From NCBI RefSeq assembly GCF_900142215.1, contig NZ_FRAC01000007.1, positions 484,412-548,411 on the forward strand: DNA of 64,000 nt, in the 5' to 3' direction. The stretch is from Anaerocolumna jejuensis DSM 15929 (GTDB lineage: Bacteria > Bacillota > Clostridia > Lachnospirales > Lachnospiraceae). Below, one piece after another: positions 53,948-61,903 of the stretch. The translations under genes were made by a program, and so were the position numbers. The notes under the pieces were generated by a model. That model made no database searches. It saw only the letters and a list, made by a program, of their open reading frames with translations, and was not told the origin of the DNA. Position 1 is the stretch's first letter. Each line of letters starts with the position of its first letter.

Positions 53948-54008
53948 AAACGGGCTGTTACAAAATACAGACGGAAAGTTCGCGTTGAAATTTTGCAATG
54001 GCCCGTTT
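53948..54008 (+). terminator. Hairpin after the binding-protein gene
   Basis: AAACGGGCtgTTaCAAAAT pairs with ATTTTGCAAtgGCCCGTTT. No T-run follows the 3' arm, so partial readthrough to the GH130 gene is possible. The opening GGGCTGTTACAAAATA resembles the hairpin at 58731. Confidence 0.6.
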
Positions 54009-54129
54009 AATGTCTGAGAAAGGTAAAAACGGAAATTTCGAACCCTTGAAAATACATTGGAATATTTAGTTCCACGAAAACCAATTGTAAGATAGATCAT
54101 ACTGAAAACGCCATAGAGCAGCGGTACTT

Positions 54130-54330
54130 GATAGCATAATGGAGGAAGTGTGAAAGAAAAGCGCTTTCACATTCCATTATTTATGGCAGTACCGCAGACC
54201 TGTCTGCGGTATGCAATGGGAGCAAGAGTGAAAGAAAATAACATTTTGAAAGGATGCCACTTACAGATTCTTTCACTCATTTTTATTTAAGGCAGTATCG
54301 CAGGCTTGCCTGCGATATACAATGGGAATA
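54130..54330 (+). repeat. Two-copy leader repeat with covarying hairpins before the GH130 gene
   Basis: Each unit has a GTGAAAG...CTTTCAC stem, then GGCAGTA(C/T)CGCAG(A/G)C-loop-complement and (A/G)CAATGGGA. The small hairpins are perfect 10-bp stems at 54190-54211 (TACCGCAGAC) and 54296-54317 (TATCGCAGGC), and the base changes are matched on both arms. The second ends 18 bases before the GH130 start. A more diverged third copy may lie at 54115-54140. Confidence 0.75.
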
Positions 54331-54334
54331 AAAT

Positions 54335-55318
54335 ATGAATAAAATTATTGGAAGAGAAAATAATAATCTTCCGTGGCAGGATAAACCGGAAGGGTACCAG
54401 CATCCCGTATGGCGATACAATGCAAATCCTATTATCGGAAGAGAAGCGATACCGACATCAAACAGCGTATTTAACAGTGCGGTAGTACCCTTTGAGGGTG
54501 GGTTTGCAGGCGTGTTCCGATGCGACAGCAGAGCCGTAACCATGGATATCTATACAGGATTTAGCAAAGACGGAATCCATTGGGACATAAATCCCGAACC
54601 AATTGAATTCACCGGTGAGGATGAAGAAATCACTAAGAAAGTTTACCGTTACGATCCGAGAGTTTGCTATATGGAAGACCGGTATTATATTACCTGGTGC
54701 AATGGGTACCACGGACCGACCATTGGAGTTGGATATACCTTCGATTTTAAGACCTTTGTCCAATTGGAAAATGCTTTCCTGCCCTTTAATCGAAACGGAG
54801 TTCTTTTCCCGAGAAGAATTAACGGAAAATATGCCATGTTAAGCCGCCCCAGTGATAACGGACATACACCCTTTGGAGATATCTACTACAGCCAAAGTAA
54901 TGATATGGAATATTGGGGACATCACCGTTATGTTATGGGAACCACTCAATTCGAGGCTTCCGGCTGGCAGGCAACAAAGATTGGCGCCGGAGCTACTCCC
55001 ATAGAAACGGAAGAGGGCTGGCTGCTCATATACCACGGTGTACTGGCAACCTGCAACGGCTTCGTTTACCGTATGGGCTGTGCTATGCTTGATATAGATA
55101 ACCCCTGGAAGGTAAAGAAAAGAACAAAGAGTTATATCCTGGCTCCTCAGGAATTATATGAAACCACCGGGGATGTTCCCAATGTCATATTCCCGTGTGC
55201 AGCCTTAACCGATGAAAAAACCGGAAGAATTGCAATTTATTATGGCGGTGCCGATACCGTAGTCGGTTTGGCTTTTACAACCGTTGATGAGCTGATGGCA
55301 GCCATGGAGGATGTGTAA
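54335..55318 (+). CDS. GH130 beta-mannoside phosphorylase
   Basis: A 327-residue five-bladed beta-propeller enzyme splitting beta-mannosides with phosphate to mannose 1-phosphate. Diagnostic segments are NPIIGREAIPTSNSVFNSAVVPFEGGFAGVFRCD, the catalytic Asp region KKVYRYDPRVCYMEDRYYITWC, FPRRINGKYAMLSRPSDNG, and the phosphate-side GAGATPIETEEGWLLIYHGV. The shape fits the group acting on mannosyl-N-acetylglucosamine or mannobiose-type substrates rather than mannosylglucose, though this is inference. GGGAATAAAATATG is the start context; the ribosome site (TGGGA) is modest. It sits in the glycan locus between transporter and alpha-mannosidase genes. Cytosolic. Confidence 0.9.
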   Translation: MNKIIGRENNNLPWQDKPEGYQHPVWRYNANPIIGREAIPTSNSVFNSAVVPFEGGFAGVFRCDSRAVTMDIYTGFSKDGIHWDINPEPIEFTGEDEEITKKVYRYDPRVCYMEDRYYITWCNGYHGPTIGVGYTFDFKTFVQLENAFLPFNRNGVLFPRRINGKYAMLSRPSDNGHTPFGDIYYSQSNDMEYWGHHRYVMGTTQFEASGWQATKIGAGATPIETEEGWLLIYHGVLATCNGFVYRMGCAMLDIDNPWKVKKRTKSYILAPQELYETTGDVPNVIFPCAALTDEKTGRIAIYYGGADTVVGLAFTTVDELMAAMEDV

Positions 55319-55410
55319 CTTCTGAAACTATCCGTTAATTTATTATTATGAGGCATCCTGTATACATGATATAATGAAGGAAAATAATAGAAGATGTGGG
55401 GATACGTATT

Positions 55411-55527
55411 ATGAAAAAGCCATACATAATAGGAATTGCCGGAGGCAGTGCCAGTGGAAAATCTACATTAAGCGATAAACTGGAGAAGCAGTTAAACCAG
55501 TATACTAAAATTAAGAAACGGGCATAG
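55411..55527 (+). pseudogene. Truncated P-loop nucleoside kinase (uridine kinase-like) remnant
   Basis: A 38-codon frame, MKKPYIIGIAGGSASGKST, then SDKLEKQLNQYTKIKKRA and a stop. The first 30 or so residues match the start of uridine kinase-type enzymes, including a perfect Walker A (GGSASGKST), but the protein stops where a 200-residue enzyme would continue. TGGGGATACGTATT precedes the ATG. The break comes 10 bases before the GH38 gene start, whose ribosome site (AGGAGG) overlaps the stop. It looks like the stub left when the GH38 gene was joined here, though it may still be translated. Confidence 0.7.
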
Positions 55528-55536
55528 GAGGCGTCT

Positions 55537-58500
55537 ATGGTATTTTTAGATAAGAGAATTCGTGTGATTTGTGATGAATTAAAAAAACTGTCAGTAGTTC
55601 AAAAAGTTCCGGTAGATGACTGGAAATATAAGAAGGGTAATTATGTGTATCCCAGGGATGCCGAGGAAGCAAAGGCAGAATGGGAGCAATTTGATTGTAA
55701 GACCATGCACTGGTACGGGCCTGACGAACACTATTGGTTCCGCGGGGAATTTACGGTACCTCAGTCTATGGAAGGCAAAGCGGTATGGATGAATGTAAAA
55801 ACCCAGATAGAGGAATGGGATGACGGCAAAAATCCGCAGTTCCTGCTATACGTTGACAATACAGCGACTCAGGGAATTGATATGAATCACAGGAGAGTTC
55901 TTCTGACAAAGGAAGCTGTTTCAGGTAAGACCTATCACCTGGATCTGCAATCCTATACGGGAACACTGCATAGTGAATTCAACCTGATAGTAGAAATGCT
56001 GGAGATCGATCCGAGAATTGAGAAGCTCTATTATGATATCAGTGTTCCTTTAAGCGCCTTTACCCGTATGGAAAAGGATGATAAAGTAAGAAGAGATATT
56101 GAGGCGGTATTAAATAACTGTATTAACCTGCTGGATCTTAGGAACCCTTACTCCAAAGAATTCTATGATTCACTGGGGGAAGCGGATGCATATCTGGAAA
56201 AAGCTTTGTATGAGGACATGGCAGGCTATGAGGATGTCATTGCCACCTGTATCGGCCACACCCATATTGATGTTGCCTGGTGGTGGACGGTGGAACAGAC
56301 CAGAGAGAAGGTCGGACGGAGCTTTGCCACGGTATTAAAGCTGATGGAGGAATATCCGAATTATAAATTTATGTCAAGCCAGCCCCAGCTGTATTATTTC
56401 CTGAAGGAAAGATATCCGGAGCTTTATGCCAGATTAAAGGAAAGAGTAAAGGAAGGCAGATGGGAACCGGAAGGCGGCATGTGGGTAGAAGCTGACTGTA
56501 ACCTTACTTCCGGGGAATCTCTGGTGCGCCAGTTCCTGCACGGCAAAAAGTTCTTTAAAGAAGAGTTCGGCGTTGATAACAGAGTATTATGGCTTCCTGA
56601 CGTCTTTGGTTATTCCGGAGCACTTCCTCAGATCATGAAGAAATCAGGCATTGATTATTTTATGACTACCAAGCTGGCCTGGAATCAGTTTAATAAGATA
56701 CCCAATGATACCATGTATTGGAAAGGAATCGACGGAACCCAAATCTTTACCCACCTTATTACGACTCTTGGAGTAGGCCAGAGTACGGAGGAATTCTTTA
56801 CTACCTATAACGGTATGCTTCATCCTGACTCCATTATGGGCGGCTGGACGAGATACCAGAACAAAGATATTAACAATGACATTCTGATTTCCTATGGATA
56901 CGGAGATGGCGGCGGCGGTCCCACCAGGGAAATGCTGGAGACCTCCATCCGTATGGAAAAAGGGGTGCGCGGCATACCAAAAGTACGCCAGGAATTTGCA
57001 GGAACTTATTTTGAGGAATTATTTAATCGTGTAAAGGATAATAAGAGGCTTGCGGTTTGGGAAGGAGAATTTTATTTCGAATACCATAGAGGAACGTATA
57101 CTTCCATGGCCAGAAATAAGCGTTCCAACCGTAAGAGCGAGCTTATGCTGATGGATCTGGAGCTGCTTTCCGTTCTGTCATTGAAGAACCAGGTACCCTA
57201 TCCGGCAGAAGAGCTTGACGCCATGTGGAAGAAAGTACTGCTTAACCAATTCCATGATATTTTACCCGGCTCCTCTATCAAAGAGGTATATGAGGTTACA
57301 AAGAAGGAATATGCAGAGCTGGCAGAAAAGGCCGGAGCTGCCATTCATAACTGCTTAAGTGAATTAACAGGTGACGGAGAAGGGGTAACCGTATATAACA
57401 CCCTGGGATTCCTTCGTGATGATATTGTAAATCTGGGTGATATCAATGCAGAGGCTTTAAAGGATACAGAGGGAAATATCTATCCGGTACAAAAATCAGC
57501 AGATGGCGCTGTTGCTTACTTAAAAGGAATACCATCAAAGGGCAGCAAGACTTTTGAAACCGTAACCGGCAAGGAAGGAGATAAGCCTTTTTACTTAAAG
57601 GGCAATCACCTGGAAACACCTTATTACACCATAGAGCTTGATGAACAGGGCTTATTTACTTCCATCTATGATAAAGAAAACGACCGTGAGGTATTACAGG
57701 ACGGGCAGCAGGGAAATCTCTTCCGCATGTATGAAGACAAGCCGATTTATTATGATAACTGGGATATTGATATTTTCTATACGGAAAAATTCTGGGATGT
57801 AACGGATATTTTCCGCATGGAATGGACGGAAATCGGAGAGGTGCGTGCAACTCTGGAAATCCAGAGAAATATCAGTAGCTCTGTTATCAGGCAGAAGATA
57901 TATTTCTACGCCCACAGCAGAAGAATTGAGTTCAATACTTATGTTGACTGGAAAGAACACCAGCATTTATTAAAAGTGCATTTCCCTGTTAATATCCACT
58001 CCGATGAAGCTTCCTTTGACATTCAATTCGGTAACCTGACCAGGAAAGTACACAGCAATACCAGCTGGGATACTGCCAGATTTGAAAGCTGCGGACATAA
58101 ATGGATTGATTTATCCGAGGGTCATTATGGTGTCAGCCTGTTAAATGACTGCAAGTACGGTCATTCGGTAAAAGACGGCAATATGGCAATTACCCTTATT
58201 AAATCCGGTATTGAACCGAACCCTGCGACAGACCAGGAAGAGCATTACTTTACCTATGCCATTTATCCTCATGCTGAGAACTGGAGAGCTGCCGGTACCG
58301 TTTTTGAAGCAGCTAAGCTTAATCAGCCGGCCTACGCAGTGAAGGGTGGTAACCCCGGTGCGGCGTTCTCTTTCGTATCCGTTAATAAACCCAATGTTAT
58401 GATTGAGACTGTGAAACAGGCAGAAGACGGAGCTGGTGTTATACTTCGTATCTACGAATATGAGAATGCCCTGACGAAAGCGCATATCAGCCTTGCTATG

Positions 58501-58638
58501 GCACCGGAGATTGTATCCATTGAGGAATGCAATCTGATTGAAGAGGTAATTGAGGCAGTTCCTAAAACAGAGGATGGATTCGATATTGAGATAAAACCTT
58601 ACGAGATAAAGACTTATAAAGTCAAATTTACGAATTAA
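55537..58638 (+). CDS. GH38 alpha-mannosidase
   Basis: A 1033-residue cytosolic enzyme removing alpha-mannose. It has an N-terminal beta-domain of about 230 residues. The zinc-binding motif is CIGHTHIDVAWWWTVEQTREKVGRSF, the nucleophile Asp355 lies in LPDVFGYSGALPQIM, and the mid-domain zinc ligand is LNQFHDILPGSSI. The large C-terminal beta-domains (from about residue 650) are typical of the bacterial MngB/Ams1-like group. AGGAGG lies seven bases before the ATG. It follows GH130 and the kinase stub. Together with GH130, GH29 and GH2 it points to mannose-rich branched glycans. Length is normal. Confidence 0.93.
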   Translation: MVFLDKRIRVICDELKKLSVVQKVPVDDWKYKKGNYVYPRDAEEAKAEWEQFDCKTMHWYGPDEHYWFRGEFTVPQSMEGKAVWMNVKTQIEEWDDGKNPQFLLYVDNTATQGIDMNHRRVLLTKEAVSGKTYHLDLQSYTGTLHSEFNLIVEMLEIDPRIEKLYYDISVPLSAFTRMEKDDKVRRDIEAVLNNCINLLDLRNPYSKEFYDSLGEADAYLEKALYEDMAGYEDVIATCIGHTHIDVAWWWTVEQTREKVGRSFATVLKLMEEYPNYKFMSSQPQLYYFLKERYPELYARLKERVKEGRWEPEGGMWVEADCNLTSGESLVRQFLHGKKFFKEEFGVDNRVLWLPDVFGYSGALPQIMKKSGIDYFMTTKLAWNQFNKIPNDTMYWKGIDGTQIFTHLITTLGVGQSTEEFFTTYNGMLHPDSIMGGWTRYQNKDINNDILISYGYGDGGGGPTREMLETSIRMEKGVRGIPKVRQEFAGTYFEELFNRVKDNKRLAVWEGEFYFEYHRGTYTSMARNKRSNRKSELMLMDLELLSVLSLKNQVPYPAEELDAMWKKVLLNQFHDILPGSSIKEVYEVTKKEYAELAEKAGAAIHNCLSELTGDGEGVTVYNTLGFLRDDIVNLGDINAEALKDTEGNIYPVQKSADGAVAYLKGIPSKGSKTFETVTGKEGDKPFYLKGNHLETPYYTIELDEQGLFTSIYDKENDREVLQDGQQGNLFRMYEDKPIYYDNWDIDIFYTEKFWDVTDIFRMEWTEIGEVRATLEIQRNISSSVIRQKIYFYAHSRRIEFNTYVDWKEHQHLLKVHFPVNIHSDEASFDIQFGNLTRKVHSNTSWDTARFESCGHKWIDLSEGHYGVSLLNDCKYGHSVKDGNMAITLIKSGIEPNPATDQEEHYFTYAIYPHAENWRAAGTVFEAAKLNQPAYAVKGGNPGAAFSFVSVNKPNVMIETVKQAEDGAGVILRIYEYENALTKAHISLAMAPEIVSIEECNLIEEVIEAVPKTEDGFDIEIKPYEIKTYKVKFTN

Positions 58639-58730
58639 TATTGATTCGGGTGAATAAGTTAACCTCATTAAATTTGATAGACTTATGATACCCCATTCAA
58701 TATTTGATTTAATATTTTTGAGTTCTATAG

Positions 58731-58810
58731 AAGGGCTGTTGCAAAATAAACATTCATGACGGATGATAATATAAATCCGATTCCAAAGATGTTATGATGC
58801 AGCAGCCCTT
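58731..58810 (+). terminator. Hairpin between the GH38 and GH3 genes
   Basis: AAGGGCTGTTGCA pairs with TGCAGCAGCCCTT across a long loop; AATTAAAA follows rather than a T-run. The 5' arm GGGCTGTTGCAAAATA is almost the same as at 53951, so the two are related hairpins. Confidence 0.55.
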
Positions 58811-58846
58811 AATTAAAATATATAAATGAACTTATGAGGTGCGATT

Positions 58847-61465
58847 ATGTTAAGAGAAGATTTAAAAGCTTACCCCTTTATGAATAAGAACGTTGATACC
58901 GAAGAACGTATACGGGATTTAATAAACAGAATGACCTTGGAAGAAAAGGTACGCCAGCTTGATATTTATTCAGGAACAGAATTTTTAGAGGATTCTGAAG
59001 GAATGTCTGAATTTGACGGAGACAGGTATAAAGAATTATATGGTGAAGCAGGTATTGGCTGCCTGCAAATCAGATATTCATCCGCTAAGCTCAATAATCA
59101 GATACAGGAATATAATATGAAAAATACACGCCTGAGCATTCCGGTATTATTTAGCGAAGAAACGCTGCATGGATTGGTCTGGCCGGAGGCTACGATATTT
59201 CCGCAGCAAATTGCCTTAGCCGGCACATTTGAGCCGGACCTCGCCTATAAGCAAGGCAGAGCCATTGCAGCAGAGGCACGAAGCTTAGGCATACATGAAG
59301 GGTGGTCGCCTGTACTTGATCTGGCCAGAGACCCGCGATGGGGACGAGTGGAAGAGGGGTATGGTGAAGACACCTATTTAAGTTCAAAATTTGCATACAA
59401 AATGGTAAAAGGATTACAAGGTAACGATTTAACTCAAAAGGATTCGATCGTAGCTGAACCGAAGCACTTTTCAGGATATGGTTCCCCAAGCGGAGGACTG
59501 AATTGCGGGCCTGCAACCTTTGGACGCCATGATCACGCAAGTTATTGTCTGCCAATATTTGAAGCAGCGTTTAACGCCGGAGCCTTAAATACAATGTGCT
59601 CTTATAATACAATCGATGGTGTGGCGGTTGCCGGAGATAAAGAATTACTTACAAAGGTGCTGCGTGAGGAAATGGGAATGAAGGGTTTTGTCCGTTCTGA
59701 TATGACGGCAGTTCGTATGCTGCATACTTGTCATTATGCAGCCAGAAGCGACAGAGAAGCTATAAAGATGGGGATAGAAGCAGGTGTGGATATGCAGCTG
59801 TATGATTATCCTCATGAAGAATACCAGAATACGCTTATTGATTTAGTTAAGTCCGGAGAAATTACAGAAGGAACAGTTAATATTTCCTGCAGCAGAATTT
59901 TAAGAGTTAAATTTATGTTAGGCCTGTTTGAAAATCCATTTACAGATGAGTCCTTAAGTGAAAAGGTAGTGAACAGTCGGGAGCATAAGGAGGCAGCGTT
60001 AGAGGTTGCAGAGAAATCAATATGTCTCCTCAAAAATCAAAATAACATCTTACCGCTTAAAAAGTCAATGAAAAATATAGCGGTTATCGGACCAAGTGCT
60101 GCAGCCTGCAGATTTGGCGGGTATAGTTCAGCCAGCAGCGTAGACCGTGGGGTTACATTACTTGATGGAATAAAAGCTATTGTTTCAAAAGATACCACTG
60201 TAACATATAATTCAGGCTGCGGTATTTTAGATGCGGAAATAAAACCTGTTCCCCAGAATTGGCTGCGGGACATAAACGGCAAAAACGGGTTGACCGGGGA
60301 GTATTTTAATAATCTGGATTTCTCAGGAGAACCGGTGTGTACGAGATTGGATGGGATGATAAACTTTAACTTTATCTATTCCAAACCGGCAGCGGGTGTA
60401 AATGCGGATAGATTTGCAGTACGCTGGAGCGGAACTTTAATAACTGACCACAGCTTTAAGGGCTGCCTTGGACTAAGTACCATGGACAGTATGAGATTGT
60501 GGGTGGATGATAATTTAATTGTGGATGGCTGGGAAGAATTGAATGCAAATCAAATGGTGGATTTTGATTTTGCAGAGGGCAGAGAGTACCAAATTAAAAT
60601 TGAGTATAAAAATGACCAAAGAGGCGCCAGAGTGATTTTGGGGTATAATAATGGCCGCCTGAATATGGATGAGGCAATCCGCATAGCCCAAGAGGCAGAC
60701 GTTGCCATTGTTGCGGTAGGCGACAGCGAGGAAACCTGCGGTGAGAATTTTGACAGAGCCGACCTGAACCTTCCGGGAAAGCAGCTGGATTTGGTTAAGG
60801 CTATACATGCAACGGGCACCCCTGTCGTACTGGTCCTGCAAAATGGCAGACCCTTGTCAATTACATGGGAAAATGATAATATTCCTGCTATTATAGAGGC
60901 CTGGCATGTAGGGGAGCAGGGCGGCAGTGCCATTTCAAAAGTGATATTTGGTGATGTTAATCCTGCAGGCAGGCTGCCGATGTCTTTTCCTAAATCAGTC
61001 GGGCAGATACCTGTTCACTATAACAGATGCCCCTTTAGTGCGACGAAATATGTTGAAATGGATTGGCTGCCGCTATACCCTTTTGGGTATGGTCTAAGCT
61101 ACACAAATTTTGAATACTCAAACATAAGCTTATCAAAGTCAGAAATCAGAGCAGATGAAGAAATCGATGTCATGTTTGATGTAACGAATATTGGTAACTG
61201 TAAGGGGGAAGAAGTTGCACAGCTCTATATTCATGATGAATATAGCAGCGTCCTGCGTCCTTATAAGGAATTAGCAGGATTTAAAAGAATTCAATTAGAG
61301 AAAGGTGAAACAAAAAGGGTAGTATTAACATTAGGATATGAGCAATTACGGGTATTAAATAAAAACTTTAAATGGACTGTTGAAGAGGGGAAATTTGAAG
61401 TCATGGTCGGCAATAACTCAGCCAATATATTATTAACGGCTGAATTCAATGTTTTACCGTTATAA
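58847..61465 (+). CDS. GH3 beta-glucosidase with inserted PA14 domain
   Basis: An 872-residue cytosolic beta-glycosidase. The N-terminal barrel has EETLHGLVWPEATIFPQQIALAG and the nucleophile Asp285 in GFVRSDMTAV. The alpha/beta sandwich domain is interrupted at about residues 475-610 by a PA14 module (GLTGEYFNNLDFSGEP... LWVDDNLIVDGWEE), as in Kluyveromyces-type BglI. It resumes at GDSEETCGENFDRADLNLPGKQ, and a fibronectin type III-like domain ends it (GEEVAQLYIHDEYSSV). PA14 insertions shape the aglycone site toward oligosaccharides. GAGGTGCGATT precedes the ATG. It is the last glycosidase of the locus and is followed by palindromic repeat C copy 2. No signal peptide. Confidence 0.93.
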   Translation: MLREDLKAYPFMNKNVDTEERIRDLINRMTLEEKVRQLDIYSGTEFLEDSEGMSEFDGDRYKELYGEAGIGCLQIRYSSAKLNNQIQEYNMKNTRLSIPVLFSEETLHGLVWPEATIFPQQIALAGTFEPDLAYKQGRAIAAEARSLGIHEGWSPVLDLARDPRWGRVEEGYGEDTYLSSKFAYKMVKGLQGNDLTQKDSIVAEPKHFSGYGSPSGGLNCGPATFGRHDHASYCLPIFEAAFNAGALNTMCSYNTIDGVAVAGDKELLTKVLREEMGMKGFVRSDMTAVRMLHTCHYAARSDREAIKMGIEAGVDMQLYDYPHEEYQNTLIDLVKSGEITEGTVNISCSRILRVKFMLGLFENPFTDESLSEKVVNSREHKEAALEVAEKSICLLKNQNNILPLKKSMKNIAVIGPSAAACRFGGYSSASSVDRGVTLLDGIKAIVSKDTTVTYNSGCGILDAEIKPVPQNWLRDINGKNGLTGEYFNNLDFSGEPVCTRLDGMINFNFIYSKPAAGVNADRFAVRWSGTLITDHSFKGCLGLSTMDSMRLWVDDNLIVDGWEELNANQMVDFDFAEGREYQIKIEYKNDQRGARVILGYNNGRLNMDEAIRIAQEADVAIVAVGDSEETCGENFDRADLNLPGKQLDLVKAIHATGTPVVLVLQNGRPLSITWENDNIPAIIEAWHVGEQGGSAISKVIFGDVNPAGRLPMSFPKSVGQIPVHYNRCPFSATKYVEMDWLPLYPFGYGLSYTNFEYSNISLSKSEIRADEEIDVMFDVTNIGNCKGEEVAQLYIHDEYSSVLRPYKELAGFKRIQLEKGETKRVVLTLGYEQLRVLNKNFKWTVEEGKFEVMVGNNSANILLTAEFNVLPL

Positions 61466-61505
61466 GATGATTTAAGAGAAAAAGGACAGTTTTTCACAAT
61501 GGGAC

Positions 61506-61719
61506 GGCAATTTGCACAAAGCAGAAAGAACGAATGCTTCGATTCCAAGGTATAAGAAGTCCTAATTCTCTGAAGCTTTTGTGCTGGACATATTATCAAA
61601 CAGATAACTCGCTGCGCTCAAACAATCTGCTTGATAATATAGCACAAAATCTTCAGAGAAAAGGACTTCTAATACCTTTCCATAGTCGCATTCGTTCTTT
61701 CTGCTTTGTGCAAATTGCC
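61506..61719. repeat. Long palindromic repeat, family C (copy 2)
   Basis: A 214-bp hairpin homologous to 11062-11271. Outer arms are GGCAATTTGCACAAAGCAG and CTGCTTTGTGCAAATTGCC; the tip is AACTCGCTGCGCTCAAACA. Compared with copy 1, the positions that differ in the stem change on both arms (for instance AATGTAT/ATACATT there, AAGGTAT/ATACCTT here). The shared prefix AGTTTTTCACAATGGGAC lies to its left. It begins 40 bases after the GH3 stop codon. A frame running across it is a by-product. Confidence 0.88.
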
Positions 61720-61836
61720 TGAAACATATTGAAATGAGGTTTTTGACGATTGAAGCATCATATATATTGAAGGTACTTTAAATTTTTGCTTAGGCGGGTA
61801 AAGTATATTTGTGACATAAAATTATAGAATATAAAG

Positions 61837-61880
61837 GAGGATATCACAAGACATGTAATGACTTGGGATATCCTCTTTTT
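61837..61880 (+). terminator. Terminator between the GH3 and potD genes
   Basis: GAGGATATC / GATATCCTC stem followed by TTTTT on the plus strand; CCTTTAT follows on the minus strand, so it may serve both convergent genes. Confidence 0.8.
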
Positions 61881-61903
61881 GAAATTATCTATCTCTATGC
61901 CGA

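Noticed and set aside
61534..61722. Frame of 62 codons inside palindromic repeat C copy 2
   Set aside because: It is created by the repeat, without ribosome site or counterpart in copy 1.
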